Shown here piece after piece: positions 9,401 through 18,554 of a stretch of DNA of 64,000 bases. The stretch is from assembly GCA_020249265.1 (NCBI GenBank), contig JADCGA010000002.1:1-64000 (forward strand), read 5' to 3'. The DNA comes from Roseomonas sp. GTDB lineage: Bacteria; Pseudomonadota; Alphaproteobacteria; Acetobacterales; Acetobacteraceae. The stretch's first letter is position 1. The number at the start of each line of letters is the position of its first letter. Below the pieces are notes generated by a model that did not search any database, had not been told where the DNA came from, and saw nothing but the letters and a program-made list of their open reading frames with translations. The position numbers and the translations under genes were made by a program.

Positions 9401-9759
9401 GCCCAAGCCAGCTCATCGCCTGGCAGCTTTGCGACGATGTGGGCTGGCTTGATCGTTGGATTTCGCCGGCGCAAGCCGCGTTCATCCATGGCCAAGAGAG
9501 CTTCCAATAGTGCGAGGTCGCCAGCGGCATCCTTGGTCGCTGGCAACAGTGCGGCCAGAATGCATGCCCTTACAAGCACAAGCGGCTTTCGGCCCTTCCA
9601 ATAGCTACCGAGCGCGGTCAGCGTTTGCCCGGCACCGCTCTTGCGTTCCTTCTGCGCTTCCACCCCGATTTTCTGTGCAGGAAACACGCGCTCGATCAAA
9701 GAGGGCTCGTCGCGAATGGAGAAAGGCGCCAAGCCGGGCGCGAGGGGAGCCTCCGGCAT
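6490..9759 (-). CDS. DUF1156 DNA methyltransferase
   Basis: A 1089-residue protein. It starts with a divergent DUF1156 segment (LIERVFPAQKIGVEAQKERKSG, about 21-42). A glutamate/aspartate-rich linker lies at 127-148. The AdoMet-binding motif DPFAGGGS is at 257-264 with SDLNPVA at 279-285, and the catalytic DPPY of amino-methyltransferases at 686-689. The family methylates adenine N6 (or cytosine N4) and would mark host DNA as self. The roughly 420 residues between the AdoMet motif and DPPY are unusually long and could hold target recognition. The start lies 3 bases after the DUF3780 stop, so the two are co-transcribed. Target site and modified base cannot be read from sequence. Confidence 0.88.
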   Translation of the reverse strand: MPEAPLAPGLAPFSIRDEPSLIERVFPAQKIGVEAQKERKSGAGQTLTALGSYWKGRKPLVLVRACILAALLPATKDAAGDLALLEALLAMDERGLRRRNPTIKPAHIVAKLPGDELAWAPHIEPKPLAADAEADDEEEEGGDEAEEPPTTGAQRWRWRKINVSHLRPAERKLERAGIKAEREALKARAFDAMSFAEKVFVCKRPEEIETLGDPADPLYAGVLGEANARLGTTAETLPELIRQLGVARFGHAPVVGDPFAGGGSIPFEAARLGCGVVASDLNPVAAMLTWGALNIIGASPETRARVAEEQRRVAREVDAEITRLGIEHDERGNRAKAFLYCIEVVDPQTGWRVPLLPSLLISRNRRTVARLVPDHLRKRFDILIEDGASAATMKAAELGTVVKSARMDPDVVFRLAPTPGGEEREWRIPMGRLRRDGEGQPGSDGEPANLLRPWGLHDVAPIEPEWDATAVAVLPGSAPGAWRGGDIFLERLFCIQWMSAEDLAEGKARPTTWFAAPDAADLAREARLRALVEDRIAGWQAAGLVPDMRIEPGEKTDEPIRTRGWTHWHHLFTPRQLLMLSLLKDQIREPAMALTLCTVLDRTSRLCRWNVGHAGKIGVAPSADTVQNVFYNQAFNTNYSYAGRSFAGLFEFIVEQAPLSPSNGMSRLSVHSATALECQSDFWIYDPPYADAVHYHEITEFFIAWLRRNAPGDFAEWTWDSLRPYAIQGSGEKFRADMAKAMSAMAAAMPANGLHVCMFTHQDAQVWADMAEIVWSAGLQVSAAWYVSTEAENAFRAEGHVQGTVLLVLRKRAGEESAWTNDLVPELKFRVEEQVNRLLALDAEALRDRGEHAFSSSDIQMAGYAAALEVLTGYTKIDGEDMTRAALRPRAQGDRRGETGIVGRMIELAVQTAAELLVPAGFDRALWERLNNASERFWLKMAEIEGARPSGTSAKLDEYQTFAKAFRCTDWRPLMEEASANHARLRGAVAFGRAVMEGHEFAGGLIRPVLFAVRGLVQAAATQQDPGEAGAAAIHALRDLFGPEWMRRRADAMAIATWLGRSQQTSRPEEAEAARVLAELIRTERVQVG

Positions 9760-9762
9760 GGA

Positions 9763-10377
9763 TCAGTCCTCCGGGGTCGTGTCGAGAAGGCCGAGGGCCA
9801 TCTGCGCACCTTTCGGCTTGAGGGGCCGTGGCGCGCGCGGCGCCGCCGCAGGGCGTCGGTCCGGCCCGGAGGAGAGCAGCAGAGCCAGCCCTCGCCGAGG
9901 CTTCGCCATGGCATCCGCGGCACCGCCAGCTGAACTAGCCACGCGGCCGAACAACCACCAACGTTCCTCTGGCCGCAGCGCTGCCCATGCAGCGGCCACC
10001 GCATCAACATCCTCTTCCTCGGCGGCCTCGACCGCCCAGGCCAGCACAACGACCTCCTTGCCAAGGAGACGCTCGACACGGTTCTCACCGGCCATCCAGC
10101 GGGATGCCGGGAGGTCCTGCTCCTTCAGCCGATCATTCATCGCCTGCTTCGCCACGTTGGCGATGGCGTTCCAGCGAACCCGCGGCAGAACACAGCGCGC
10201 CAGGCGGTCCGGGCCGCCAGCCTGGGCGACGCCCCAATCCTCTTCCAGCAGCACCTCGCCGGTACGGCTTTCGGGGATCGTCACGAGCACATGATGGACG
10301 AACATCTCCGCCGGGCAGCCGAAGCCCGTTGTGCTGGCGGGTTTGAGAGGGCGGGGTTTCCGCGACAATTCGTTCAC
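9763..10377 (-). CDS. DUF3780 antiphage-associated protein
   Basis: A 204-residue protein recognised as DUF3780 by GFGCPAEMFVHHVLVTIP near the N-terminus, then RWMAGENRVERLLGKEVVVLAWAVE and LRPEERWWLF. No catalytic motif is visible and its biochemical role is unknown. The family is found almost only beside DUF499 and DUF1156 genes, so I infer a structural or adaptor subunit of the same complex. Its start overlaps the DUF499 stop by 4 bases and its stop lies 3 bases before the methyltransferase start, which fixes it inside the operon. The C-terminal 50 residues are proline/arginine/alanine-rich and probably disordered. Confidence 0.8.
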   Translation of the reverse strand: MNELSRKPRPLKPASTTGFGCPAEMFVHHVLVTIPESRTGEVLLEEDWGVAQAGGPDRLARCVLPRVRWNAIANVAKQAMNDRLKEQDLPASRWMAGENRVERLLGKEVVVLAWAVEAAEEEDVDAVAAAWAALRPEERWWLFGRVASSAGGAADAMAKPRRGLALLLSSGPDRRPAAAPRAPRPLKPKGAQMALGLLDTTPED

Positions 10378-13300
10378 TGCTTCACCATGGTGGCGGGACT
10401 CTCCACCGGCTCGTGGAGGGCGTCCACCAATGCCAACAGGTCGGCACCAGTCGGAAAGTCAAGCCGGTCAAGTCGCAAGGTCACCGGTGCGCGCTCATCA
10501 CTCACCAACTCGCGCAGCAGCGTCGCGGCGCGTTCAATAGCGGCGCCCTCCGCGCCCGCATCCCGGCCAATGCGGAGCATGGCGCTGGCATCACCCAGTC
10601 CTACGGTGAGGATGGCGCCGAAAGCTTGGGCGCGCGCGGACTTTATCTGATTGATCAGCTCGAATGCGCCCTGCGTATCAGTCCGCTCAACGCGCTTGAG
10701 CAGGGAGGATGCCTTGCCTGCGTCCACATAGTCACGAAGGGTCAGGGGCTTTTCTTCCACACCCTGACGCTTTGGCGCGAAGTCGAACGAGTTCTCGGCG
10801 GAGATGTCACCGTCTTCCGCCAACACGCGCAGAAGGCCGCCACTCAATGGGATCGGCACCGCTCCGACATAGGCGGCGCCCATGTCACGCGGGCTGGTTC
10901 CACCGAGCGTCCATCGCAGGGATCCGGCCGGTACCGCCTTCAATTCGACAACGCGCCCACCCGATGTCTCGCGCGGCTCGTGGAGGATCGTGATCTCATT
11001 GCGCCACAGCACTGCGTCGCCGGTCGGATGATCGCCAGTCGAGTCCTCCGCCAAGAACCACAGACGCAGCTTGCTTGTGGCGAAGGACAGCTCCTTCAAC
11101 TCGGGGCTGGAGGGCAGGGCCGGGCCGGTGTCCGACCAACGGATGACCGGGCGGGGGCCGGCATCGCGAGCTGTAACCTCGATCCGCGCTTCTCCTGAAT
11201 TGCTATCGTAAGCGATGCGGGAGACGGAGACAGTAGTACGCGCTTTCTCGAAAGGACCTCGCTCGATGAAGCCGTCCGCCGTCGGACGCCAGCGGGCTTG
11301 CGATTCTGCGTAGCGGCGCAGCGCTTCCAGCCCCTTCGCAGGCAGCCAGGCGAAGCGGGCGGTAGAGCGGGCATTCATCTCGATGTCGTGCCACTTCACC
11401 TTCTTGACCCCACCTGGCCAAAGCTGGTCCTCGATGCGTCCAAGCAGTGCCTCTGCCTGCTTCTCCGGCTCCGGGATGAGCTTACTTGCCTTGCCCGGGC
11501 CAAGCGCTGCCTCGATCTGAGGCTCACCGATGAGTCGTGGGGGAGCGTCTTTTGGCCGCTCGACACGAAGGTCGAGCTTTTGTTCCAGCAGGTCTGGTTG
11601 GCGCGTGCGGGGAGAGAGACCTGGATACCAAATCTTGTTGAAGACCTGCTCAATGGTTGTGAGGAGGTCGAATTCCGCCTGTTCCAGCTTCTCCTGTACC
11701 TCGTCAATTTGAGGATGGTCGCGGCCGAGATCCTTGAGGACTTTACGCGCGGCGTAGAGGCGACGAGCGGCCCCGTCCATGCTTGCAAAGCGCGTGACAT
11801 CCCCTGTCACGATCAGCAGGTTATTCTTCTCAACGACGCCCGAGAACAGGGTCGCCGCGGCGTTCGGCGGACTGCCGCTATCGGGCGACATGACCAGTAG
11901 CGTGCGTTCCCGGCGAAGGTCGATCGCGTCCATTTCCGGCAGCGCCAAAACTTTCTGATACGCATTGCCGGTCTGCGGTGCGAAGACCTCCTCAAGGCGA
12001 CGGACAAGCTCGCTGTGAATGCGTGGCTCCGGCGCATCTTTAGCCTCTTTTTGAAGGCGGCGGGTTAGGTTCTCCTGGTTGGTGAAGCGATAGGTGCCCT
12101 CGTCCTTGCCGTCGCCATGGAGATACCAGGCACCATCCATGCTTCGCAGCGCGTCAAAGGCAGTGCCGAATTCGGTAACGGTGCGGTTCGGCGCCATCAG
12201 GCACTCGATGAGCTCCGAGCGGGTCAGGCCACGTTTGCTTTCCGGGCCGGAGCCGATTGATGCGAAGAGCAGGGCGACCGCAACCTGGGTACCAGCATCA
12301 GACCCTTGGGCCGCGTTGATAGTCTCAGCCTTGGCTTGTCCCTGGTTGGCGATGTCGATGGCTACGGCCTCGCGCATCGGTTCGAGGAATGGCTCGCTCC
12401 GCAGACTGGTGTCCGCCATATCCGCGTGCTGGACGCCAATGAGGTGGACATCGTTTGGCCGCCCCTCCTTGTAGACACCGCGCACGATGCGACCGGCGAG
12501 GCTGAGCAAGCCGCGGGTCTGACGGAAGTTCTCGTTATTTCGGAAGGTGGCGACGAGGTCCGCGAAGCGCGGATGAAACGGGTAGCAGCCGTGAATCTCC
12601 TCAGCGAGGCGTTCCGGTGACTTCTGCACCGCGCGTGCCTTGACGGCTTCGTCCATCGCCTTGACGTAAGCGTCGGCCACGGCGTCGATCTGATTGGGCT
12701 TGGCCAGCGTCTTGAAGAGGCGCTTCCGTAGGATCGCGAAGATGTCGCCACCCTGGAGCGAGACGGGTTCAATGGGGCGAGCGCTACGAAACGCCTCGCG
12801 TTCCAGATCACGAACCGCCTCTGGATAGGCGCCGCCCGAGAGATTGGATGCAACGATGCAGGTGCTTGGCGTCTTTCGCGCCGCCTCGAATAGATTGGCA
12901 AGGGCGTAGCGTGCCACGTTGGCGAGAGAGCCGTCGCCAACCTTCTGAGTTACTGCGTTGTCGAACCACGCTGGCAGCTCATCGAACATGATCAGTGTCG
13001 GCTCGCTGCCGAGCAGTTCCTTCCAATCGCTTTCGTCAGGTCCGCGTGGCCCCTCTGCCCAAAACCGGCGAAACAACTCCGGTTTCTTCAGCTGGAGAGC
13101 AATCTCGCCCCAGAGGTAATGGGCTGGATTGCGCCGGCCAGTAACGGCAACTACTCGAGCGGCGCCTTCAAACTCGTCCCCTAGGCCGGTCTCACTGAGG
13201 ATACGGCGCCGCAGGGTTGGAAGTTGGGCAAGCAGGCCGAGCGCAATCATCATGTGGGTCTTGCCGCCTCCCATTGCTTGCGAAAGCACAAAGGACGGCT

Positions 13301-13511
13301 GTTCGCCCTTGGCCGCGAGGCGACGAAAACCAAGTTCCAGGAGCAGGCGCATCCCGCCAGTGATATGATTGGTGGCGAAGAATTGGCTGGCGGCTTCGGA
13401 AGACGCCGCAGCAGCAGCCAGCGCGTCGATCAGGTCATCGATCTCAGGGGCGGTGTCTTCACGCCGGACGTGATCGTGAACTTCGCAGGCGTCGCGGACG
13501 GTTAACATCAT
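10374..13511 (-). CDS. DUF499 AAA-like ATPase
   Basis: First gene of the operon, 1045 residues. A Walker A motif (GGGKTH, 81-86) and Walker B (LIMFDEL, 173-179) lie in an N-terminal AAA-like ATPase domain, followed by a sensor-like STCIVASNLSGG near 216-227. RGLLSLAGRIVRGVYKE further on is typical of DUF499. The family has been linked to the BrxC/PglY ATPases of BREX. A role in assembling or powering the methylation/restriction complex on DNA is likely but inferred. Two adjacent ATG codons (13511 and 13508) can serve as start, and no strong ribosome binding site is seen. Base composition is near that of the core genome. Confidence 0.85.
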   Translation of the reverse strand: MMLTVRDACEVHDHVRREDTAPEIDDLIDALAAAAASSEAASQFFATNHITGGMRLLLELGFRRLAAKGEQPSFVLSQAMGGGKTHMMIALGLLAQLPTLRRRILSETGLGDEFEGAARVVAVTGRRNPAHYLWGEIALQLKKPELFRRFWAEGPRGPDESDWKELLGSEPTLIMFDELPAWFDNAVTQKVGDGSLANVARYALANLFEAARKTPSTCIVASNLSGGAYPEAVRDLEREAFRSARPIEPVSLQGGDIFAILRKRLFKTLAKPNQIDAVADAYVKAMDEAVKARAVQKSPERLAEEIHGCYPFHPRFADLVATFRNNENFRQTRGLLSLAGRIVRGVYKEGRPNDVHLIGVQHADMADTSLRSEPFLEPMREAVAIDIANQGQAKAETINAAQGSDAGTQVAVALLFASIGSGPESKRGLTRSELIECLMAPNRTVTEFGTAFDALRSMDGAWYLHGDGKDEGTYRFTNQENLTRRLQKEAKDAPEPRIHSELVRRLEEVFAPQTGNAYQKVLALPEMDAIDLRRERTLLVMSPDSGSPPNAAATLFSGVVEKNNLLIVTGDVTRFASMDGAARRLYAARKVLKDLGRDHPQIDEVQEKLEQAEFDLLTTIEQVFNKIWYPGLSPRTRQPDLLEQKLDLRVERPKDAPPRLIGEPQIEAALGPGKASKLIPEPEKQAEALLGRIEDQLWPGGVKKVKWHDIEMNARSTARFAWLPAKGLEALRRYAESQARWRPTADGFIERGPFEKARTTVSVSRIAYDSNSGEARIEVTARDAGPRPVIRWSDTGPALPSSPELKELSFATSKLRLWFLAEDSTGDHPTGDAVLWRNEITILHEPRETSGGRVVELKAVPAGSLRWTLGGTSPRDMGAAYVGAVPIPLSGGLLRVLAEDGDISAENSFDFAPKRQGVEEKPLTLRDYVDAGKASSLLKRVERTDTQGAFELINQIKSARAQAFGAILTVGLGDASAMLRIGRDAGAEGAAIERAATLLRELVSDERAPVTLRLDRLDFPTGADLLALVDALHEPVESPATMVKQ

Positions 13512-13691
13512 GTTCGGGGGCTATCCAGCTCTTCGGAGACGATATGTGTAATGATAACAGATTTGAGGCGGTGGGTGATAGGCACGGCGTCAGTCTTCTG
13601 GAGAGCGGGACGCCCAATGGAACTGGCGGTGGAGGTTGAGCGAAAACGTATTGGGCCCGCAGGCCCGCCGTACCGCCAGTTCGACTTTTTT

Positions 13692-13780
13692 GTACGGATT
13701 TCGTGCAAGTGCCATTCGAACCACGCCACATTTCCGCGACAGGAAATTCTTTTAATTTCAATGACTTGCGAAATCCGTAC
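13692..13780. repeat. Inverted-repeat element, 17-bp arms
   Basis: The left arm GTACGGATTTCGtgCAAGT (13692-13710) is the exact reverse complement of the right arm (13764-13780), apart from two extra bases (tg). The 53-base loop contains a second small palindrome, gaaatt/aatttc, at 13743-13759. It could be a MITE-like remnant, a recombinase binding site or a structured leader. No clear target-site duplication flanks it. Confidence 0.6.
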
Positions 13781-13915
13781 TAAATCGGCCAAGTCAACAG
13801 GTTCGGAGAGAATTGGCCCTCGGAGAGCGATTTTTGGGCTTTTCGCGGTTTGGCCGGTCAACAGGTCCGCCCCAAAAACCCCAGGAATCCTGCCATCCAG
13901 CGGGGGGGACGGACG

Positions 13916-13926
13916 GGCGGAGAGAG
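13916..13926 (+). repeat. Copy of tRNA-Ser 3' end, possible att remnant
   Basis: ggcggagagag here is identical to 13944-13954, which encodes the 3' acceptor strand and the CC of CCA of tRNA-Ser(CGA). Both copies continue with one different base and then gg. Duplicated tRNA 3' ends are typical footprints of tRNA-targeted integration. At 11 bases this one is suggestive only. Confidence 0.35.
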
Positions 13927-13942
13927 CGGATCAGTTTGAAAC

Positions 13943-14032
13943 TGGCGGAGAGAGTGGGATTCGAACCCACGGTACAGTTGCCCGTACTTCGGTTTTCGAG
14001 ACCGACCCGTTCGACCGCTCCGGCACCTCTCC
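13943..14032 (-). tRNA. tRNA-Ser (anticodon CGA)
   Basis: The reverse strand folds as a class II tRNA. The acceptor GGAGAGG pairs with the 3' strand ending CTCTCC, with discriminator G and encoded CCA. The anticodon loop CTCGAAA reads codon UCG. The long variable arm (TACGGGCAACTGTA) and GGTTCGAATCC T-arm are typical of serine tRNAs. Its 3' end faces the accessory region, the usual orientation for integration into a tRNA gene. Confidence 0.95.
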
Positions 14033-14111
14033 AGCGGGATAGGGAAGCACGCCGTTCCCCGAACAGATCTGCCCCTATAATTGCCTCCGCCCTCGGACGC
14101 AATCGCTGGCG

Positions 14112-14140
14112 TTGACGTGGGGGGCCCGCCCGTCTATATG
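14112..14140 (+). promoter_or_regulatory. Sigma-70 type promoter of rplU-rpmA
   Basis: TTGACG at 14112-14117 and TATATG at 14135-14140 are separated by exactly 17 bases. This lies about 100 bases before rplU, leaving a GC-rich leader with an inverted segment (cggcccggcgctccgcgcccgg). It is the best vegetative promoter in the window. Confidence 0.6.
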
Positions 14141-14241
14141 ACCTCCGCTTCCGGCCCGGCGCTCCGCGCCCGGGGCGGGCGGTTTTTGCCTTTGGTGAGG
14201 GCCGGGCAGTCACGCTTTTGAAAGAGTTTCGGGGCATCCCC

Positions 14242-14559
14242 ATGACCTATGCAGTTATCCGCACCGGCGGCAAGCAATACCGCGTCACGCCGGACGCCGT
14301 TCTCACCGTTGAAAGGTTGGATGCCGAACCCGGCGCCACCGTCACGATCCATGACGTTCTGGCAATCGCAACCGAAGCGGGCTTGGCCATCGGCGCGCCG
14401 ACCGTGCCTGGCGCCAGCGTGACGGCGACCGTGGTGGAACAGAATCGCGGCGACCGTATCCTGATCTTCAAAAAGCGCCGCCGGCAGAATAGCCGCCGCA
14501 AGAATGGCCATCGCCAGCACCAGACCGTGCTGCGTATCGCCTCCATAAACGCAGCCTGA
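14242..14559 (+). CDS. rplU: 50S ribosomal protein L21
   Basis: Ribosomal protein L21, which binds 23S rRNA in the large subunit. It has the classic start [15 protein letters not shown] and the basic stretch [16 protein letters not shown] near residues 77-92. The 105-residue length is normal. The frame is open further upstream, but the family N-terminus places the start at the ATG at 14242. It is followed 18 bases later by rpmA, the usual L21-L27 pair. Confidence 0.96.
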   Translation: MTYAVIRTGGKQYRVTPDAVLTVERLDAEPGATVTIHDVLAIATEAGLAIGAPTVPGASVTATVVEQNRGDRILIFKKRRRQNSRRKNGHRQHQTVLRIASINAA

Positions 14560-14577
14560 TCGGGAAGGAACCTAGCC

Positions 14578-14847
14578 ATGGCACATAAGAAAGCAGGCGG
14601 TTCTTCGCGCAATGGTCGCGATTCTGCCGGTAAGCGCCTCGGTGTTAAGCTGTTCGGCGGCCAGACTGTGAATGCCGGTTCTATCATCGTGACCCAGCGC
14701 GGCACGAAGATGATCCCAGGCGCCAATGTCTATGCCGGCCGCCAGCACAGCCTGCATGCCGCGGTTGATGGCCGTGTGGTGTTTGAACGCAAGGGTGAAG
14801 ACCGCGTGCATGTTACCGTGCAACCGCTGCCGCAGGCTGCGGAATAA
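14578..14847 (+). CDS. rpmA: 50S ribosomal protein L27
   Basis: Ribosomal protein L27, 89 residues. It starts [20 protein letters not shown], the conserved N-terminal tail that reaches the peptidyl transferase centre, and no cleavable N-terminal extension is present. [10 protein letters not shown] and the DGRVVFE segment are also typical. It lies in the rplU operon and a strong terminator follows 28 bases after the stop. Confidence 0.97.
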   Translation: MAHKKAGGSSRNGRDSAGKRLGVKLFGGQTVNAGSIIVTQRGTKMIPGANVYAGRQHSLHAAVDGRVVFERKGEDRVHVTVQPLPQAAE

Positions 14848-14875
14848 CCCTAGCTTCCAGTATATCGCTGAAGGC

Positions 14876-14906
14876 GAGGGTCCCTAGGGGCCCTCGTTTT
14901 GTTTTT
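14876..14906 (+). terminator. Intrinsic terminator after rpmA
   Basis: gagggtccc and ggggccctc form a GC-rich hairpin at 14876-14895 around a two-base centre, followed by gttttgttttt. It ends the rplU-rpmA transcript before obgE. Confidence 0.8.
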
Positions 14907-14931
14907 GGGGCCGTGATGCCCCACGGATTGA

Positions 14932-15930
<999 letters not shown>

Positions 15931-15963
15931 CAGGCCCCGCTTTGCCATGGTAAGCGCAGCGGT

Positions 15964-17091
15964 ATGATCAACCCGGCCCAGCCCCGCTTCAAGGATGCCA
16001 AGCGCATTGTGGTGAAGATCGGCTCCGCGCTGGTGGTGGATAACGCCACCGCCGCGCCGCGCGCCGCTTGGCTTGCTTCCGTCGCCGCAGATATTGCGGC
16101 GTTGCGGGCGCGGGGCGCTGAAGTGGTGGTGGTATCTTCCGGCGCCATTGCATTGGCGCGCAAGGCGCTGGGGCTGACGCGCAGGCGCTTACGGCTGGAA
16201 GAAAAACAAGCCGCTGCCGCGGTTGGGCAGATTCGCCTGGCCGGCGCCTGGCAGGAAGCCCTCGCCGCGCATGGGTTGAATGCGGCGCAATTGCTGCTGA
16301 CGCTGGAAGATTCGGAAGATCGCCGGCGCTATTTGAATGCGCGCGCCACCCTCGCCACGCTGATTAATCTCGGCTGCGTTCCGGTGATCAATGAAAACGA
16401 CACCGTCGCCACTGCGGAAATTCGCTTCGGCGATAATGATCGGCTGGCAGCCCGTGTGGCCGAGATGATCCAGGCCGATGCGCTGCTGCTGCTGTCCGAC
16501 ATTGATGGGCTTTATACTGCTGATCCCCGCAAGGACCCCGAAGCGCAGCATCTGCCCGTGGTGGAACGCCTGACAGATGAGATCATGGCGATGGGTGGCG
16601 AACCGCCGCCTGGCTATTCCTCGGGCGGTATGCGCACCAAATTGATTGCCGCGCGTATCGCAACCGGGGCCGGGACGGCGATGGCGATTGCGCTTGGCCA
16701 ACGCGACCATCCGCTGCGCGCGCTTGAAGAAGGCGCACGTTGCACCTGGTTCCTGCCGCTGCCGGAAGGCCGCAGCGCACGCAAGCGCTGGATCGCAGGC
16801 AGCCTTGCGCCGCTTGGCGCGTTGGTCGTGGATGCGGGCGCGGCACGGGCGCTGAAGCGTGGTTCATCGCTGCTACCGGCAGGTGTGCGCGCCGTGGAAG
16901 GCGATTTTTCGCGCGGCGATCCCGTCAGCGTGCGCGATGCTGAGGGCGTTGAAGTGGCACGCGGGCTTAGCGCTTATGATGCCGATGCGGCGCGGCAGAT
17001 TGCTGGGCATCGCAGTGAAGCACTGGAAGAAATCCTCGGCTGGCGCGGGCGGGATGAGATTATCCACCGCGACGATATGGTGCTGCTGTAA
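15964..17091 (+). CDS. proB: Glutamate 5-kinase
   Basis: First step of proline synthesis: ATP-dependent phosphorylation of glutamate to gamma-glutamyl phosphate. The amino acid kinase domain covers about residues 10-265 ([44 protein letters not shown]). A C-terminal PUA domain follows (about 280-370), ending in DDMVLL as usual. The length of 375 is normal. It follows obgE by 33 bases. The partner gene proA is not next to it here, so it must lie elsewhere. Confidence 0.95.
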   Translation: MINPAQPRFKDAKRIVVKIGSALVVDNATAAPRAAWLASVAADIAALRARGAEVVVVSSGAIALARKALGLTRRRLRLEEKQAAAAVGQIRLAGAWQEALAAHGLNAAQLLLTLEDSEDRRRYLNARATLATLINLGCVPVINENDTVATAEIRFGDNDRLAARVAEMIQADALLLLSDIDGLYTADPRKDPEAQHLPVVERLTDEIMAMGGEPPPGYSSGGMRTKLIAARIATGAGTAMAIALGQRDHPLRALEEGARCTWFLPLPEGRSARKRWIAGSLAPLGALVVDAGAARALKRGSSLLPAGVRAVEGDFSRGDPVSVRDAEGVEVARGLSAYDADAARQIAGHRSEALEEILGWRGRDEIIHRDDMVLL

Positions 17092-17184
17092 CAGGCGCCT
17101 TGGGCGCTATACGCGCCGCATGCTTCATGGCAGCCTTTGCCCCAAGCGCGGCGCAAGCCCCGCCGATAAAGGGTAAGAAACGAC

Positions 17185-18546
17185 ATGAAGGAAATACGCC
17201 TTCTCTCCACCAGTGCGATTCTGGGCTACGGCTTCCCGGAAGCGAGCCTGCAAGCCGGCATGGAACGCAACCCGCATATCATAGGCGTAGATGGCGGCAG
17301 CGTTGATCCCGGCCCGCATTACCTGGGCGCGGGCGTGCCTTTCTGTTCCACCATGGCGATCAAGCGCGATTTGCGCCTGATGCTACGCGCCGCGATTGGC
17401 GCTGGCATTCCGCTGATGATCGGCACCTCTGGCGGGGCGGGGGGTGATCCGCATCTTGATCTGACGGCGCAGCTGGTGCGTGACATCGCCGCGGAAGAAG
17501 GGCTGCATTTCCGCATGGCCCTGATCCGCGCCGAACCTCCGCGCGCCGAATTACAGCGCCGGTTGGCGGCGGGGCGCATCCACCCGCTCAGTAATCAGCC
17601 AGCGCTTTCCAGCGGAACCTTGGGCCGTGCCAGCCGTGTTGTCGCTATGATGGGGCCGGAACCCTTCATGGAGGCTTTGGATAATGGCGCGCAGGTGATT
17701 CTGGCGGGCCGCGCGAGTGATCCCGCGCCTTGGGCCGCTGCCGCCATTCGCGCGCAATTGCCGCCCGCCCCCGCCTGGTATGCCGGCAAGATGCTGGAAT
17801 GCGGCGCGACCCCATCCATTCCCAAGGGCCATGATTGCCTGTTGGTGACGGTGCGTGAAGATGGCATGGAATGCGAACCGATGAACCCCATCCGCCGCTG
17901 CACGCCGCTTTCCATCGCTAATCATTCGCTGCATGAAAACAGCAGCCCCATTCATCACATTGAACCAGGCGGCATGCTGGATACATCCGATTGCCGCTTT
18001 GATGCGTTGACCGATCGGGCCGTGCGCATCAGTGGCATGCGTTGGACCCCGGCTTCGCAATACACAGTTAAGCTGGAAGGCGTGGAAATGGCGGGCTATC
18101 GCAGCATTTCCATCTGCGGCACGCGGGACCCGTTATTGATCGCGCGCCTGCCTTTGTTTCTGGAAGAAGTGCGCGGCATTGTGCGCGAAAAGGCGCAGGC
18201 TTTCGGCGCCGCCCCGGAAAGCTATACGCTCACCATCCGCACCTATGGGCTGGATGGGGTGATGGGCGCGCGTGAACCGGTGCGTGATGTCGCCGGCCAT
18301 GAAGTGGGCTTTGTGATTGAGGTGATTGCCGACACGCAGGAAATCGCCGCCGCCGTGCTTGGCATTGCGCGCACCAATATGCTGCATACGGATTTCCCAG
18401 GCCGCCTCTGCCGCGAAGGCAATATGGCCTTTCCTTTCTCGCCTTCGGATATTCCAGTTGGCCCAGTTTATCGCTTCAGCATTTATCACGTGCTGGAACT
18501 GGATGACCCGCGCGAGATTTTCCCGATTTCCTATGAGGAGGTTTGA
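17185..18546 (+). CDS. AtuA-family (DUF1446) protein
   Basis: A 453-residue protein of the acyclic terpene utilisation AtuA/DUF1446 family, recognised by VDGGSVDPGPHYLGAG near residues 34-49, MIGTSGGAGGDPHL, and later ILAGRASDPAPWAAAAI. AtuA is required for citronellol/geraniol use in pseudomonads but its reaction is not established. Here it is followed 8 bases later by a DUF4387 gene, the usual partner, and then by a flavin monooxygenase. I infer a small catabolic operon with an unidentified substrate. The ATG at 17185 is preceded by a weak GGGTAAG. Confidence 0.85.
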   Translation: MKEIRLLSTSAILGYGFPEASLQAGMERNPHIIGVDGGSVDPGPHYLGAGVPFCSTMAIKRDLRLMLRAAIGAGIPLMIGTSGGAGGDPHLDLTAQLVRDIAAEEGLHFRMALIRAEPPRAELQRRLAAGRIHPLSNQPALSSGTLGRASRVVAMMGPEPFMEALDNGAQVILAGRASDPAPWAAAAIRAQLPPAPAWYAGKMLECGATPSIPKGHDCLLVTVREDGMECEPMNPIRRCTPLSIANHSLHENSSPIHHIEPGGMLDTSDCRFDALTDRAVRISGMRWTPASQYTVKLEGVEMAGYRSISICGTRDPLLIARLPLFLEEVRGIVREKAQAFGAAPESYTLTIRTYGLDGVMGAREPVRDVAGHEVGFVIEVIADTQEIAAAVLGIARTNMLHTDFPGRLCREGNMAFPFSPSDIPVGPVYRFSIYHVLELDDPREIFPISYEEV

Positions 18547-18554
18547 GGCAGCAA

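Larger units (their letters stand above)
13512..13942 (-). promoter_or_regulatory. Upstream region of the antiphage operon
   Basis: This 431-base stretch has no convincing gene. On the minus strand an AT-rich patch at about 13535-13560 (TTATCATTACACATATC) is the most likely -10 area for the DUF499 operon, but no good -35 box is visible. The stretch also holds the inverted-repeat element at 13692-13780, a pair of similar segments containing gtcaacaggt at about 13795 and 13856, and a copy of the tRNA-Ser 3' end at 13916. Confidence 0.35.

Noticed and set aside
13508-13861. 117-codon open frame upstream of the DUF499 gene
   Set aside because: It has no recognisable domain, spans the inverted-repeat element and overlaps the DUF499 start region in another frame.
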